A stretch of DNA of 56,376 bases from a virus. The stretch covers positions 1 through 56,376 of IMG/VR virus record IMGVR_UViG_3300009164_000093; one strand, 5' to 3'. Shown one piece after another: positions 7,065 to 16,219 of the stretch. A model generated the notes under the pieces. The model had not been told where the DNA came from and searched no databases. It was given only the letters and a program-made list of their open reading frames with translations. Both the position numbers and the translations under genes were made by a program. The stretch's first letter is position 1. Each line of letters opens with the position of its first letter.

Positions 7065-8210
7065 ATGAGATTTCACATTTTAGGGTTACCACATACAGTA
7101 ACCAGCAAAGAGTATAACGCCTGCGCTTACACTCAAAAAGTTTTAAAGTTTGGTAAGATGATGAAAGCCCTCGGGCATACTATTATCCACTACGGTCACG
7201 AAGACAGTGATCTAGTATGTGACGAACACGTTACAGTTATTACAAACGAAGATTGGAATGTAGCTTACGGTGATCACGATTGGCGTAAAAACTTCTTTAA
7301 GTTTGACGTAAACGATCACGCATATCAAACATTCTATGCTAATGCTATTCGAGAAATTGAAAAGCGTAAGCAACCTCGGGACTTCTTACTACCATTCTGG
7401 GGATACGGAGTTAAACCTATTTGTGACGCACACCAACATGACATGATTGTAGTAGAGCCGGGTATCGGATACGCAGGCGGCCATTGGGCACGTTGGAAGA
7501 TCTTTGAAAGCTATGCTATCTATCACGCATACTACGGATTAGAGGCTGTGGGTAGTTGTAAGCAGGATTGGTATGACGCAGTTATTCCCAACTATTTTGA
7601 TCTAGACGACTTTGAATTTAGTAAAGAAAAAGAAGATTACTTTTTGTACCTCGGTCGTGTGTACTCAGGCAAGGGTACACACATTGCTATTGAAGTTACA
7701 AGAGAGATTGGTGCCAAGTTAAAGATAGCAGGACAGAACAACTTGAAGGACATGGGATACGATAAGACTCCGGATCACGTTGAGTTTATTGGTTACGCCG
7801 ACGTCGAAACTCGCAAGCGCCTAATGAGCCGTGCTAAAGGTGCGTTTGCTCCTAGTCAATATGTAGAGCCGTTTGGTGGCGTACAAATTGAAATGTTGTT
7901 AAGTGGTACTCCTACTATTACCACTGACTGGGGATCATTTACAGAAAATAATATCCACGGACTGACAGGCTATCGTTGCCGTACATTTGATCAGTTTAAA
8001 TGGGCGGCTGAAAACATTGATAAAATTGATCCACAGGCCTGTAGAGACTTTGCTGAGAAAAACTTTAGCCTAGAGCGTGTTGGTAAGATGTACGAAGAGT
8101 ATTTTCAAATGGTCATGGATGTACATACAGGCAATGGTTGGTATGAGCCACACCCAGAACGTACAGATCTAGAATGGCTGAAGCGTCACTTCCCAGGATC
8201 AGCACTATGA
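7065..8210 (+). CDS. GT4-type glycosyltransferase
   Basis: 381 residues with GT-B architecture. The C-terminal donor-binding half begins about residue 185 with [12 protein letters not shown], followed by V-E-F-I-G-Y near 244 and the [16 protein letters not shown] motif (E-x7-E) near 274, as in GT4 enzymes. The N-terminal acceptor half is divergent. It probably transfers a sugar from a nucleotide sugar to a phage or host surface molecule or to DNA. It overlaps the next glycosyltransferase by 4 nt. Confidence 0.87.
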   Translation: MRFHILGLPHTVTSKEYNACAYTQKVLKFGKMMKALGHTIIHYGHEDSDLVCDEHVTVITNEDWNVAYGDHDWRKNFFKFDVNDHAYQTFYANAIREIEKRKQPRDFLLPFWGYGVKPICDAHQHDMIVVEPGIGYAGGHWARWKIFESYAIYHAYYGLEAVGSCKQDWYDAVIPNYFDLDDFEFSKEKEDYFLYLGRVYSGKGTHIAIEVTREIGAKLKIAGQNNLKDMGYDKTPDHVEFIGYADVETRKRLMSRAKGAFAPSQYVEPFGGVQIEMLLSGTPTITTDWGSFTENNIHGLTGYRCRTFDQFKWAAENIDKIDPQACRDFAEKNFSLERVGKMYEEYFQMVMDVHTGNGWYEPHPERTDLEWLKRHFPGSAL

Positions 8211-9145
8211 AAAAGGTAGTATTCTTCTTTGAACCAGACTGGGCGTTTGGTTCTGTACACTACGAACTCTTTAAGTATCTATGGCCTGAAGGTTATAACT
8301 GTCATTTACTAGCGTGGAATAAGTCTTACACTGTGCCGGAGTTACAAGAGTTAGATAGACACGTTGACTTTTGGGTTACTACACCGCACGGATACAGATA
8401 CTTAGAGTATATCTATAAGGCTGTACCGGCTGAACGAGTAATTGCCATTGCTCACGCACCTTTAGATTTAGAAGAACTTAAACATTATCACGGTTTAAAA
8501 GACTTTGATAGATTTAGGGGTTTTGGTGTTGTTAGCGAGTACCTAAAACAGTACAGTAAAGACATGGGCATAACAAGAGAACCTATTGTATGTCCTGTTG
8601 CGCTTAACTATCACACGTACTATAATGAACCCAGCCACGAATTGAAACGTGTAGGCTACGGTGGAACATATCACGAGCGTGAAGAATTTACTCAAGCAGA
8701 TATTGATAGTAAACTAGCCCAACCTAAATTTAAAAAGCGTGGTTATTTGGTAAAAGAAATTGCCAAAAAAGCAGGACTTGAATTTGTCGTAGCACAACAT
8801 TACCACAATAGCTTTGTTACAATGGGTGGATTCTATAAAGCCGTTGATTGTGTTATTATGGCTTCAACTGAAGAAGGCGCAGGTTTACCAGTCTTAGAAG
8901 CAGGTGCGGCTGGAAAACTAGTAATTGGGACACCAGTTGGGCATTGGCCACAAAGAGTTGGCGATAAAGGTGGGATCGAAGTTCCAATTCCAGAAGAAGA
9001 ATTCGTCCGATCTTGTGTGGAAATTTTAACTTATTATAAAAATCACCCCGCAGAGTACCGTAATCGCTGTCTCCAAATACAAGAACACGCAAAAACATAC
9101 GATTGGATCCACTATTTACAACCCTGGATAACTCTGTTACAATAG
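8207..9145 (+). CDS. glycosyltransferase (GT-B fold)
   Basis: 312 residues from the ATG overlapping the previous stop. The C-terminal half holds [17 protein letters not shown] at about 226-242, equivalent to the donor-binding E-x7-E region of GT4 enzymes, and a Y-G-G-T-Y-H strand start near 160. The N-terminal half has F-F-F-E-P-D-W-A-F at 6-14. It forms a two-gene glycosylation unit with the preceding gene, closed by a terminator-like hairpin. Confidence 0.8.
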   Translation: MKKVVFFFEPDWAFGSVHYELFKYLWPEGYNCHLLAWNKSYTVPELQELDRHVDFWVTTPHGYRYLEYIYKAVPAERVIAIAHAPLDLEELKHYHGLKDFDRFRGFGVVSEYLKQYSKDMGITREPIVCPVALNYHTYYNEPSHELKRVGYGGTYHEREEFTQADIDSKLAQPKFKKRGYLVKEIAKKAGLEFVVAQHYHNSFVTMGGFYKAVDCVIMASTEEGAGLPVLEAGAAGKLVIGTPVGHWPQRVGDKGGIEVPIPEEEFVRSCVEILTYYKNHPAEYRNRCLQIQEHAKTYDWIHYLQPWITLLQ

Positions 9146-9152
9146 TTAAACA

Positions 9153-9204
9153 CCTACAAAACTAAAATTTGATTTCAAAATAAATAGTTTTGTAGGCAGT
9201 TTTT
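9153..9204 (+). terminator. rho-independent-like terminator
   Basis: A perfect 12-bp stem CCTACAAAACTA (9153-9164) / TAGTTTTGTAGG (9185-9196) with a 20-nt AT-rich loop, then CAG and five T (9200-9204), just after the glycosyltransferase pair. The loop is larger and the stem more AT-rich than in classical terminators. Confidence 0.55.
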
Positions 9205-9223
9205 CTTATTGGAAGGGGGCGAA

Positions 9224-9952
9224 ATGGCTCGAAGTGCTACATTCAACTGGAGTTTACTCACCAGGAACAATCTCATCAAAATGATGAGGGGGTGTAGCTC
9301 TCAAGTGGTCGATAAGAAACTGGCTGTAAAGGATCTGCAAAAGATTCTTTCAACACATCTCAAATCAAATCTCCCCGTTAAAGTAACTCAAGACCGAGAC
9401 TGGAAAACAGAACCAGGTTGGTGCTATGTTGGCGGATTTTATTACAGTGGAAATGATAAAAAGGGTTACCAAGCTATTGAAATACTCTTCTCATATCATC
9501 CATTAGATGAAACACTAACACTAAGTAAAAACAGATTTGAAAGAATTTGTGTAGGAGTTGCGGACACACTACTCCATGAAATTATCCACATGCGACAATA
9601 TAGATCTAGAGAATGGAAAGAGTTGCCCGGATATTCTAGCGTAGCAGAAAAAAGCAGACAACGAAACGAGCAAAATTACCTAGGGCACCCAGATGAAATA
9701 GATGCTTATTCATTTAATATTGCTTGTGGATTAAGAAGTAGATTAGCTTCTTCTACGGAAGTAGCACGTCATTTAAACTTAGATCACACAGATAAGCGTC
9801 TACGTAAAGATTCTTATTACATGTATCTAAAAACATTTGATCACAAACACAGTCACCCAGTTATCAAAAAACTAAAAAAGAGGGTAATGTACTATGTTTC
9901 TTATGCGGAACTAGGAAAGCCTTACAAAACAACTGATTGGTTAAAACGTTGA
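9224..9952 (+). CDS. HExxH zinc-peptidase-like protein
   Basis: 242 residues from the ATG behind GGAAGGGGG; a TTG 15 nt upstream would fall on the ribosome site. It carries H118-E-I-I-H122-M-R-Q, the zincin signature, and later a Y-L-G-x-x-D-E-I-x-A-Y-x-F-N-I-A block whose glutamate could be the third zinc ligand. The same two blocks occur in the next gene, so these are tandem paralogs. No signal peptide, so it should act in the cytoplasm or virion. Whether it is an active protease is not known. Confidence 0.7.
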   Translation: MARSATFNWSLLTRNNLIKMMRGCSSQVVDKKLAVKDLQKILSTHLKSNLPVKVTQDRDWKTEPGWCYVGGFYYSGNDKKGYQAIEILFSYHPLDETLTLSKNRFERICVGVADTLLHEIIHMRQYRSREWKELPGYSSVAEKSRQRNEQNYLGHPDEIDAYSFNIACGLRSRLASSTEVARHLNLDHTDKRLRKDSYYMYLKTFDHKHSHPVIKKLKKRVMYYVSYAELGKPYKTTDWLKR

Positions 9953-10671
9953 AAAAAATTAAAAAATTTAATTGTAGTCCTAAATTAAACAAGCCCGTAA
10001 TCATTCCAGATCGAAAAACGATACTGTCAATTCTTAATGAAATGCGAGATGATATAGTCGGGCACTTCCATGATTCTGAAGAATTAGTAAATGGAATGGC
10101 AGTCTTTGTCGGAGAACGTTTTAAGGTAGATATTAGTCATGCTGAAAGTCCAGAAGTGGAACAGAATGATATTGACTTTAATGCGTTCTATGACAGCGGA
10201 CTAGACGAAAATGGTGATGTGCCAATTGAAATATATTTCATTACAAATCCTTCCAACGATTTTATTATATTAGACAGTGAAGGATTTGATGTAGTGATAC
10301 GCCGATTGGCAGATAGCATTATACACGAACTTATCCATATGAAGCAAAGCCGTAGTCGAGACTTTTTAGAAGTCGACGACATGGCATATACCTGCGTAGA
10401 AGATGAACTGTTAGAGGCGCAACTATATTTGGGTAGCACAGACGAAATATATGCCTACGCTTTTAACATTGCTCACGAACTTTTAGACAAAGCTGACCTC
10501 CAAACTTGTTTAAAGAAACTAGAAAGTCCGTCCAAAATTAAAATTGAAGACAGTATTAACTTGTTCTGTTACGTGAATACATTTGCCAAAGATGTAAGTC
10601 ATCCTGTTATCAAACGGTTAATCAAAAGAGTCTACAAAACTTTGAACGAAATTGGTAAAAAATCTAATTGA
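9949..10671 (+). CDS. HExxH zinc-peptidase-like protein, paralog of the previous gene
   Basis: About 240 residues. It shares H-E-L-I-H-M-K-Q-S-R-S-R and Y-L-G-S-T-D-E-I-Y-A-Y-A-F-N-I-A with the gene before it, plus a shared S-H-P-V-I-K-(K/R)-L near the C-terminus. No ATG suits; TTG at 9949 overlaps the previous stop as TTGA, while TTG at 9937 would overlap by 16 nt. The acidic N-terminal half differs from its paralog. The promoter of the next gene overlaps its stop codon. Confidence 0.68.
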   Translation: MKKIKKFNCSPKLNKPVIIPDRKTILSILNEMRDDIVGHFHDSEELVNGMAVFVGERFKVDISHAESPEVEQNDIDFNAFYDSGLDENGDVPIEIYFITNPSNDFIILDSEGFDVVIRRLADSIIHELIHMKQSRSRDFLEVDDMAYTCVEDELLEAQLYLGSTDEIYAYAFNIAHELLDKADLQTCLKKLESPSKIKIEDSINLFCYVNTFAKDVSHPVIKRLIKRVYKTLNEIGKKSN

Positions 10672-10696
10672 CAAAACCACTTGAACCTGCTATACT
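10668..10696 (+). promoter_or_regulatory. sigma70-like promoter, leaderless geometry
   Basis: TTGACA (10668-10673), 17-nt spacer, TATACT (10691-10696), then 6 nt to the ATG at 10703. The predicted transcription start is the start codon itself. Confidence 0.8.
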
Positions 10697-10702
10697 AATA
10701 GC

Positions 10703-10939
10703 ATGTTTATAGTTAATCAAAACGATCAACCCGCAACAAAGACTGTTAAGTCTGATGATCCAAACTATTTGATTAGTGACGGAATCACTGTGTCGCCTCG
10801 GGCAGGCATTGAAGTATCACAATCTTGCCCAGAGCAAATTCGTCGAACTATTATTCACGCATACAACGAAGGTTGGATCAAACCATTCGCCGTTGTAACT
10901 TCAGAAGAATACACTTGGATGTCGTTGAGGCGCAAATGA
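10703..10939 (+). CDS. small hypothetical phage protein, leaderless
   Basis: 78 residues, no recognised domain. The middle (VSPRAGIEVSQSCPEQIRR) and the C-terminal E-G-W-I-K-P-F-A segment look like a compact mixed fold. There is no ribosome site; the ATG sits 6 nt after a TATACT box, so a leaderless message is expected. It overlaps the following lipoprotein gene by 4 nt. Confidence 0.7.
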   Translation: MFIVNQNDQPATKTVKSDDPNYLISDGITVSPRAGIEVSQSCPEQIRRTIIHAYNEGWIKPFAVVTSEEYTWMSLRRK

Positions 10940-11208
10940 ATTCATATCGAGTCAAAGAAATACTCTGGGCAATCATATTTGTACTTTACTGTATAATGGC
11001 CCTAACGGGATGTTCTACCCAAAGTTATCGTATGATGACTCCGTACGAAGTTTCGAACGTGCCAGTTGATTGCCTTAACCGCTCGGCTATTACGAACTAT
11101 TTAGACAGCCAGAAAACTTTTAAACCAACCACAGAAAGAGAACATGAACAAATCAATTCTGTCAAATATAAACTTTGGCAAATTCGTGCTGTGTGCCAGT
11201 CTATGTAG
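10936..11208 (+). CDS. small putative lipoprotein
   Basis: 90 residues from the ATG that overlaps the previous stop. The N-terminus is a signal peptide ending in a lipobox (L-T-G-C, cysteine at about residue 25), so the mature protein of about 65 residues should be lipidated and anchored to a host membrane. It has three further cysteines or fewer and no known domain. First of four consecutive exported proteins. Confidence 0.7.
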   Translation: MNSYRVKEILWAIIFVLYCIMALTGCSTQSYRMMTPYEVSNVPVDCLNRSAITNYLDSQKTFKPTTEREHEQINSVKYKLWQIRAVCQSM

Positions 11209-11482
11209 TTTGGTGGGCTGTGGTACAACTCGTTATCAAATGCCCGCAGAGAATTTGAGTACATTTGTACCAGATTGCTCTAAAGCAGAACAACAAATTG
11301 CGTGGCTTGACAGTTTGCGAACCACTAGAGAAGAACAGTTTGCCAGTCAGGTACACATGAAGACTCAAGGATTGTTTACAAATGGATATCAGGCACGTAG
11401 GGATACTGCTAACGGATTAAACAATTGGTGGATCAATACTAATATCAGAGAGGTTTATAAAAAATGCGCCGTATCGTTCTAG
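11144..11482 (+). CDS. small putative lipoprotein
   Basis: 112 residues. Signal peptide with lipobox-like L-V-G-C near residue 26, then a helical domain with D-C-S-K-A-E-Q-Q-I. It resembles the preceding lipoprotein in layout (N-terminal lipobox, then V-P-D-C). It overlaps the previous gene by 65 nt and the next by 19 nt. A later start would shorten the overlap but lose the signal peptide. Confidence 0.62.
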   Translation: MNKSILSNINFGKFVLCASLCSLVGCGTTRYQMPAENLSTFVPDCSKAEQQIAWLDSLRTTREEQFASQVHMKTQGLFTNGYQARRDTANGLNNWWINTNIREVYKKCAVSF

Positions 11483-12039
11483 TATCAGCTCTAATCTCTT
11501 TGAACGTTTTGGCACAAGGACAGGATTGTCTTATGTCCGAACGTATTGTAAGTCGCGAAGCAGGAGTCATTTCCGAAGTTCGCAACATACAAAGTAACCT
11601 AACACCGTGGAAGAATGGTAGCCAGAAGTGTACAGTTACTTTGGAAGGTAAAGTAAATGGACAATGGGCACACGGAACAGGTGAGTTTATTTGGAATGAA
11701 GATGCTAGTCCAAAGCAGGCATGTTCGGGCGCAGTCGAATTGGCAAAAAAGAACTTGCTCAATTCGCTAAAATCAAGTACAATTAGTAATGAGAGTGTGG
11801 TAGTATGTAAAGAGCAAAGTCCACGGAATGCTCCTTTGATCAATCCTCCGATTGGAACGATCATAGACAATCCAAATAGGTTGCGTAAGCATCCGGACTT
11901 TCCTAAACCATTCGTCCACAACGGAGAGGAATGCAGATGGTACCTGGAAACTGGTTTTAATGGCAAAGACATTAAGCAGTTTAACGGTGTTGTTTGTAAG
12001 TTGGCGCCCATGAAATGGGTTATTGTAGATAAGTTTTAA
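11464..12039 (+). CDS. secreted hypothetical protein
   Basis: 191 residues with an N-terminal signal peptide (R-R start, hydrophobic core, cleavage likely after L-A-Q, about residue 18). The mature part has several cysteines that could form disulfides in the periplasm and a W-K-N-G/G-Q-W-A-H-G-T-G-E-F-I-W pattern suggesting beta strands. No family recognised. Third of four exported proteins. Confidence 0.65.
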   Translation: MRRIVLVSALISLNVLAQGQDCLMSERIVSREAGVISEVRNIQSNLTPWKNGSQKCTVTLEGKVNGQWAHGTGEFIWNEDASPKQACSGAVELAKKNLLNSLKSSTISNESVVVCKEQSPRNAPLINPPIGTIIDNPNRLRKHPDFPKPFVHNGEECRWYLETGFNGKDIKQFNGVVCKLAPMKWVIVDKF

Positions 12040-12057
12040 CACACACAGGAAAGTTAT

Positions 12058-12657
12058 ATGAAACTTAAATTGCTTGCTCTTGCTTCAGTAATGGCTTTGA
12101 CCGCTTGCGGTTCAATGACTGAATTGAAAACCGAAAACGTTGAACGACGTCAAGTGCCTACATGGTACCTAGATCACGATGACTTTGGCACCAATGCTAA
12201 AGCATGGTGGAAGCCCTGGGACCGCGAAGGTATGTATTACGCCGTGGCAGAAGACGTTAGCCCTAATATGGAATTTGCCATTAAGAAGGCTACGCTGAAA
12301 GCTAAGGCTAAAATCGCTGATCGTGTTAACGGTGAGATGAACAACCGTACTACAATCAAGTATGATGAATCTGGTAGCACTGATAAGCCCACTGGCCGTA
12401 ATCAGTCGCAAGATGTTATTGTTAACTTGATTGCCGAGAACGTACTCCGCACTTATGGTGTTGAGAAGAAGATGGTTATCTTTAACCCCGAGTTGAATAA
12501 CTATCGTGTGTTTGTCATGCTGAAGATTAGTCAGAAAGACGTTGCTACTTTGGCAGAAAAGTACGACGAGAACAAGCAGGTTAAGCTCAAAGGTCGATTC
12601 GACGGTAAGACTGTTGACGAGACAGCAACCGAAGTTCTTAAACAGGCTAGACAATAA
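12058..12657 (+). CDS. LPP20-like lipoprotein
   Basis: 199 residues. A clear lipoprotein signal peptide with lipobox L-T-A-C-G (cysteine at 17). The mature part has the K-A-x-L-K-A-K-A-K-I-A-D-R-V-N-G-E helix (about 77-95) and a later V-F-V-M-L-K-I segment, the arrangement of the LPP20/LppP-like lipoprotein domain found in Gram-negative outer membranes. It has its own ribosome site (CAGGAAAG). It closes the exported-protein run and its stop overlaps the next start (TAATG). A role in modifying the infected cell surface is inference. Confidence 0.72.
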   Translation: MKLKLLALASVMALTACGSMTELKTENVERRQVPTWYLDHDDFGTNAKAWWKPWDREGMYYAVAEDVSPNMEFAIKKATLKAKAKIADRVNGEMNNRTTIKYDESGSTDKPTGRNQSQDVIVNLIAENVLRTYGVEKKMVIFNPELNNYRVFVMLKISQKDVATLAEKYDENKQVKLKGRFDGKTVDETATEVLKQARQ

Positions 12658-13124
12658 TGAAACTACTTGATGTTATTCAAGCCGCAGGAGGGCGTGTCTC
12701 CGGAGGAGATCCCTACCTGTGGCAATGCTATGGGGACAATGCCCAGTTCATGGAGTTCCGCGATACAGATGGAAGTGGGTATTGTCATTGTGTCTTTGAT
12801 ACAAAGACATATGACGTCTATGAAATACACGTTGAAGTACCGCTAATATCTAATGAAGCAGAAAGTCCAGAACAAACATTCCGTTGGATCTCCGACAATG
12901 TTAAACAGGCTTACTATAAAGAATGTGAAGAACGAAACTGTGATCCTGACATTGCTTGGGATGAAGTTAGATACACTCACGTAGACACAGAAGAACTAAT
13001 CCTTCAATATGTTAAAGATATTGGAGAAACTTATTACGACGATTTACCGTTAGTTGGCACAAGTCAAGTTATGGAGATGCCTGGTACTATAGGTGGTGCC
13101 AAGATTGTGTTTCCAGAAGAATAA
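12657..13124 (+). CDS. hypothetical phage protein
   Basis: 155 residues, acidic. No recognised domain. The first 75 residues (G-D-P-Y-L-W-Q-C-Y-G-D-N-A, then Y-D-V-Y-E-I-H-V-E-V-P) suggest a beta-rich region, then a helical W-I-S-D-N-V-K-Q-A-Y stretch. No signal peptide, so unlike its four upstream neighbours it is cytoplasmic. Translation is probably coupled through TAATG. Confidence 0.65.
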   Translation: MKLLDVIQAAGGRVSGGDPYLWQCYGDNAQFMEFRDTDGSGYCHCVFDTKTYDVYEIHVEVPLISNEAESPEQTFRWISDNVKQAYYKECEERNCDPDIAWDEVRYTHVDTEELILQYVKDIGETYYDDLPLVGTSQVMEMPGTIGGAKIVFPEE

Positions 13125-13159
13125 AACAGATAATTATAAAAACAAAGTAAAGGACTTTC

Positions 13160-13885
13160 ATGAAAAACAAACCTAAGTTTAATGTCAAGCCAACGACAGC
13201 TAAACAAGCATTTAATGTGGGACAACAACAAACACAACTTCCACAAGGTAAAGACGGTAAGCCGCCATCAGTAATGATCGCAGTTCCAGCAATGGAAATG
13301 GTCAATGCCGAGTTCGCCCAGCACCTAGCAATGTCAGCGGCCAATATGGTAGCACATGGTATTAAGATTAACTGTGCGTTCAACATTGGATCAGTGATCA
13401 CTATCGCTCGTCGAAACCTAACAGATATCTTTTTGAAGAGTGATTTTGATTACATCTTCTGGGTAGACAGCGACATGAAGTTTCCGATTGACGCACCGCT
13501 ACGTTTGCTATCACGCCAGAAGCCAATTGTAGGCGCAAACTATCGTCGTAGACGCTTTCCTAATCCAAACTTTACGGGCATGAAAGGATCTAGCGGAAAC
13601 TTTTCAGAATTCAAAACAGAAGATTCAAGTCCAGATATGGAATTGATCGATGTTCTACCACATGGATTAGTAATGGTACATCGATCAGTTTATGAAAAAA
13701 TTCCTCAACCACATTACTTACAAGAGTATATTCCAGAGTTGAATTTGGAAATTGGTGAGGACATTTACTTCTGTCAGCAAGCACAGAAGGCAGGGTATGA
13801 GATTTGGTGTGATCAAGCTCTAAGTAAAGAGGTTGCTCATATCGGTATCTTCCACTTTAACTATAATCTATCAGTTCCACAATAA
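13160..13885 (+). CDS. GT-A type glycosyltransferase
   Basis: 241 residues. After a glutamine-rich lead (about 1-35) comes a GT-A fold: V-M-I-A-V-P at about 38-43, A-R-R-N-L-T-D near 83, and the D-x-D equivalent F-W-V-D-S-D-M-K-F-P at about 100-109, where the metal and nucleotide sugar bind. E-D-I-Y-F-C-Q-Q-A near 199 is the usual E-D catalytic motif. Related proteins are common in large phages. It is near a GalE-like epimerase that could provide its donor sugar. Confidence 0.8.
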   Translation: MKNKPKFNVKPTTAKQAFNVGQQQTQLPQGKDGKPPSVMIAVPAMEMVNAEFAQHLAMSAANMVAHGIKINCAFNIGSVITIARRNLTDIFLKSDFDYIFWVDSDMKFPIDAPLRLLSRQKPIVGANYRRRRFPNPNFTGMKGSSGNFSEFKTEDSSPDMELIDVLPHGLVMVHRSVYEKIPQPHYLQEYIPELNLEIGEDIYFCQQAQKAGYEIWCDQALSKEVAHIGIFHFNYNLSVPQ

Positions 13886-13900
13886 CCGAAAGGGAAATTT

Positions 13901-14053
13901 ATGTTTGAGAGTATCGAATTACGCAAAGTTGAGAACGGTGTTATTATTGTTCTAAACACTCCGGATGGCGAAAGCAAGGAGTATGTTTACGATACTCCAC
14001 GTAAGGCCCTTCGGTTCGTCAAAGAACTCCTAGAAGGTAAAGAGGGTGTATAA
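13901..14053 (+). CDS. small hypothetical protein
   Basis: A 50-residue protein starting MFESIELRKVENG behind an AAAGGGAAA ribosome site, with an R-K-A-L-R-F-V-K-E-L-L helix at the C-terminal end. Its stop codon abuts the GTG start of the epimerase gene. No family recognised. Confidence 0.7.
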   Translation: MFESIELRKVENGVIIVLNTPDGESKEYVYDTPRKALRFVKELLEGKEGV

Positions 14054-15052
14054 GTGAGAATTCTTGTAACTGGTGGCAGTGGTTATGTAGGTAGCCATGT
14101 CGCTAGGTTTTTACACGGCGCCGGACATCAAGTATTTGTCATTGATAGAGTAGCTGACCAACGCAAATGGGTTAACCCGGGCATCAGTCATTTTACTGGA
14201 GATATTGCCGACTATCAAGGCATGGATAAAATCTTTAAAGAATATAACTTTGAAGCTGTTATTCATTTAGCCGCTAGCAGTGAAGTTGGGGCAAGTGTTA
14301 ACGACCCGTTATTTTATTATGCTAATAACGTTGCCAACTCTGCGTTGCTACTAAACATCTGCGACAAGCATAATGTTAGAAAATTAGTGTTTAGTTCAAC
14401 CAGTTCAGTGTACGGTGAGGTAGAACCTAGCTTATTGCCCACACAAGAATGGTATGAAAAGAATCCGTTAACTAGTTATGGATCAAGTAAGTTATGTGTT
14501 GAACACATGCTTCGAGATGTTGATCGTGCTCATAACATACGCTCAGTTAGTTTGAGATATTTTAATGCTAGCGGTGCGTGTCCAGATGGCGCAATTGGAG
14601 AGTTCCGTGAAAAACCGTCACACTTAATTCCTAGTCTAGCCGCAGTAGCACACGGGAAGCAAGAAGAGTTTGTTATTAACGGGGATGACTACGATACTCC
14701 GGACGGAACTGCTGTTAGAGATTACACACACGTTTGGGATATTGCTCGTGCTCATGGCATGGCGTTGGATTACTTAGACAATAATGGAAAAACAACTGCT
14801 ATAAACATAGGCGCAGGGCAAGGCAAAAGTGTATTGGAAGTGTTGAACGAGTTTCAAACTCAATGGGGAACTCCTATCTTTTTTAGATCAGGACCAAGAC
14901 GACCCGGAGATATTCCAATTAACTATGCAGATATAAGTAGAGCAAAAGAGTTGTTAGGATGGAAACCAGAACTAAGTTCCACCGAACAAATTGTTAAAGA
15001 CGCAATACGTTGGTACAGAAGTGACCTTTATATGAGGCTTATAAATGCTTGA
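14054..15052 (+). CDS. galE: UDP-glucose 4-epimerase-like (GalE) NAD-dependent sugar epimerase
   Basis: 332 residues, a usual GalE length, GTG start. The Rossmann NAD motif G-G-S-G-Y-V-G-S-H is at 7-15, S-S-T-S-S-V-Y-G at 114-121, and the catalytic Y142-x-x-x-K146. R-D-Y-T-H-V-W-D at about 216-223 and R-P-G-D near 290 match UDP-sugar epimerases. It would interconvert UDP-glucose and UDP-galactose or a related pair, supplying the phage glycosyltransferases. Substrate specificity is inferred. Confidence 0.88.
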   Translation: MRILVTGGSGYVGSHVARFLHGAGHQVFVIDRVADQRKWVNPGISHFTGDIADYQGMDKIFKEYNFEAVIHLAASSEVGASVNDPLFYYANNVANSALLLNICDKHNVRKLVFSSTSSVYGEVEPSLLPTQEWYEKNPLTSYGSSKLCVEHMLRDVDRAHNIRSVSLRYFNASGACPDGAIGEFREKPSHLIPSLAAVAHGKQEEFVINGDDYDTPDGTAVRDYTHVWDIARAHGMALDYLDNNGKTTAINIGAGQGKSVLEVLNEFQTQWGTPIFFRSGPRRPGDIPINYADISRAKELLGWKPELSSTEQIVKDAIRWYRSDLYMRLINA

Positions 15053-15410
15053 ATCAGTTTTGGCTCTACTTGTACTACTACAAATTAAACATTGGTACAT
15101 TGACTTTGTTAATCAAACAGATGAAGAAGTAAAGCACAAAGGCATATATTGTGATTGGCGAGGTGTAAAGCACTCACTCAAACACGGTATTGCTACTATG
15201 CTTTGTTTAGTATCAATTACAGGATGGGAGTACATTGTATTCTGTTTCGTCCTTGGGCTATTTGATTTTGTTTCCCACTATCACATTGATTGGGTTAAAA
15301 TGAATTACGGTAACAGGGATATTACTACTCCTGCGTTCTGGAATCACTTAGGATTAGACCAGATGGCTCACCAAATAATATACATAGGCATAGCATGGGC
15401 TATGATTTAA
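15045..15410 (+). CDS. multi-pass membrane protein, DUF3307-like
   Basis: 121 residues with about three to four hydrophobic segments (residues 2-16, 48-62, 64-80, 105-121). The conserved-looking histidines and aspartates (K-H-W-Y-I-D-F near 15-21, K-H-S-L-K-H-G, L-D-Q-M-A-H-Q near the C-terminus) resemble the DUF3307 family of inner-membrane proteins found in phages and prophages. It overlaps the epimerase gene by 8 nt. Function unknown. Confidence 0.62.
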   Translation: MLESVLALLVLLQIKHWYIDFVNQTDEEVKHKGIYCDWRGVKHSLKHGIATMLCLVSITGWEYIVFCFVLGLFDFVSHYHIDWVKMNYGNRDITTPAFWNHLGLDQMAHQIIYIGIAWAMI

Positions 15411-15411
15411 A

Positions 15412-15921
15412 ATGAAAAAAGAATACAACATTAAAGACAAGGTATGGATTCACTTAGGTGAACGTAATCTTGTAGAAGGTAGAGTTGTCGAGATTATCGA
15501 TTTTGCTCACCTAAAAGAAGGGCACAGCCCAGACAGAGAATTTTACGTTATTGAACTTAAGACAGGTATTGATGACGTTTATGAAATTCGTGACTTTGAA
15601 CAGATTAGTCCAGACGCAAAAGGGCCAATTAATCTATTTCGTAAGTTAGATATGAAACAAGTTCGTGAGAACAGTCGTTATCTAAAAAAGGTCGGAATGG
15701 CTCTTCCTGTTAATCAGCCAAATCTGCTAGAGGAGATTGCTAAGGAAATTAACGAAGAGTCAGCAGACGATTCAGAACCAACTGCTGAACAAATACACGC
15801 CGCTATCGATAGTGCTACCGCAGTACAACATACGCATATTAGCGATATTATTAAACCAACAAAACCTAAGAGGAAGTTCAATAATGCTCGCAAAAGAAAA
15901 GTCTCGCCAAAAGCAGCCTAA
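15412..15921 (+). CDS. hypothetical phage protein with SH3-like N-terminus
   Basis: 169 residues. The first 70 residues form a beta-rich stretch with K-V-W-I-H-L-G and V-E-G-R-V-V-E-I-I like KOW/SH3-type small barrels, then an acidic helix and a strongly basic tail (K-P-K-R-K-F-N-N-A-R-K-R-K) that could bind nucleic acid. It starts 1 nt after the previous stop and overlaps the next gene by 38 nt. No function assigned. Confidence 0.62.
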   Translation: MKKEYNIKDKVWIHLGERNLVEGRVVEIIDFAHLKEGHSPDREFYVIELKTGIDDVYEIRDFEQISPDAKGPINLFRKLDMKQVRENSRYLKKVGMALPVNQPNLLEEIAKEINEESADDSEPTAEQIHAAIDSATAVQHTHISDIIKPTKPKRKFNNARKRKVSPKAA

Positions 15922-16219
15922 GTACGAATGGCAAAGCCTACAGGCTGTCATGAACACATGGATGGGGAAATTGGTCACAATTACAGTAGAGCCTAAATTA
16001 TCTAAAAGAAATAATAAATGGGTACTGATGTTAGAAGAACATTGGCCCGAGGGCACCGCCTTGGGAACAAAAAATCTACTTGATGAAAGACTCGAGTGGT
16101 GTGTTGAAAAGTTAAAAGACTGGCCTGGTTGTAAGCGTATGGCATATGATCAATTTTGGTTTGATCGCAAAATAGAAGCAGAGAAATTTGTAACCTTGTA
16201 TACGCTTAATTGGCGTTAA
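15884..16219 (+). CDS. small hypothetical protein
   Basis: 111 residues from the ATG behind AGGAAGTT; this start overlaps the previous gene's basic tail. It is tryptophan-rich (N-T-W-M-G-K-L-V, E-H-W-P-E, K-D-W-P-G) with alternating strands and a helical C-terminus ending T-L-N-W-R, like the L-K-W endings of the small proteins downstream. Function unknown. Confidence 0.65.
   Translation: MLAKEKSRQKQPKYEWQSLQAVMNTWMGKLVTITVEPKLSKRNNKWVLMLEEHWPEGTALGTKNLLDERLEWCVEKLKDWPGCKRMAYDQFWFDRKIEAEKFVTLYTLNWR

Noticed and set aside
10992-10997. TATAAT inside the first lipoprotein gene
   Set aside because: No acceptable -35 box 17 nt upstream and no start codon at the right distance.
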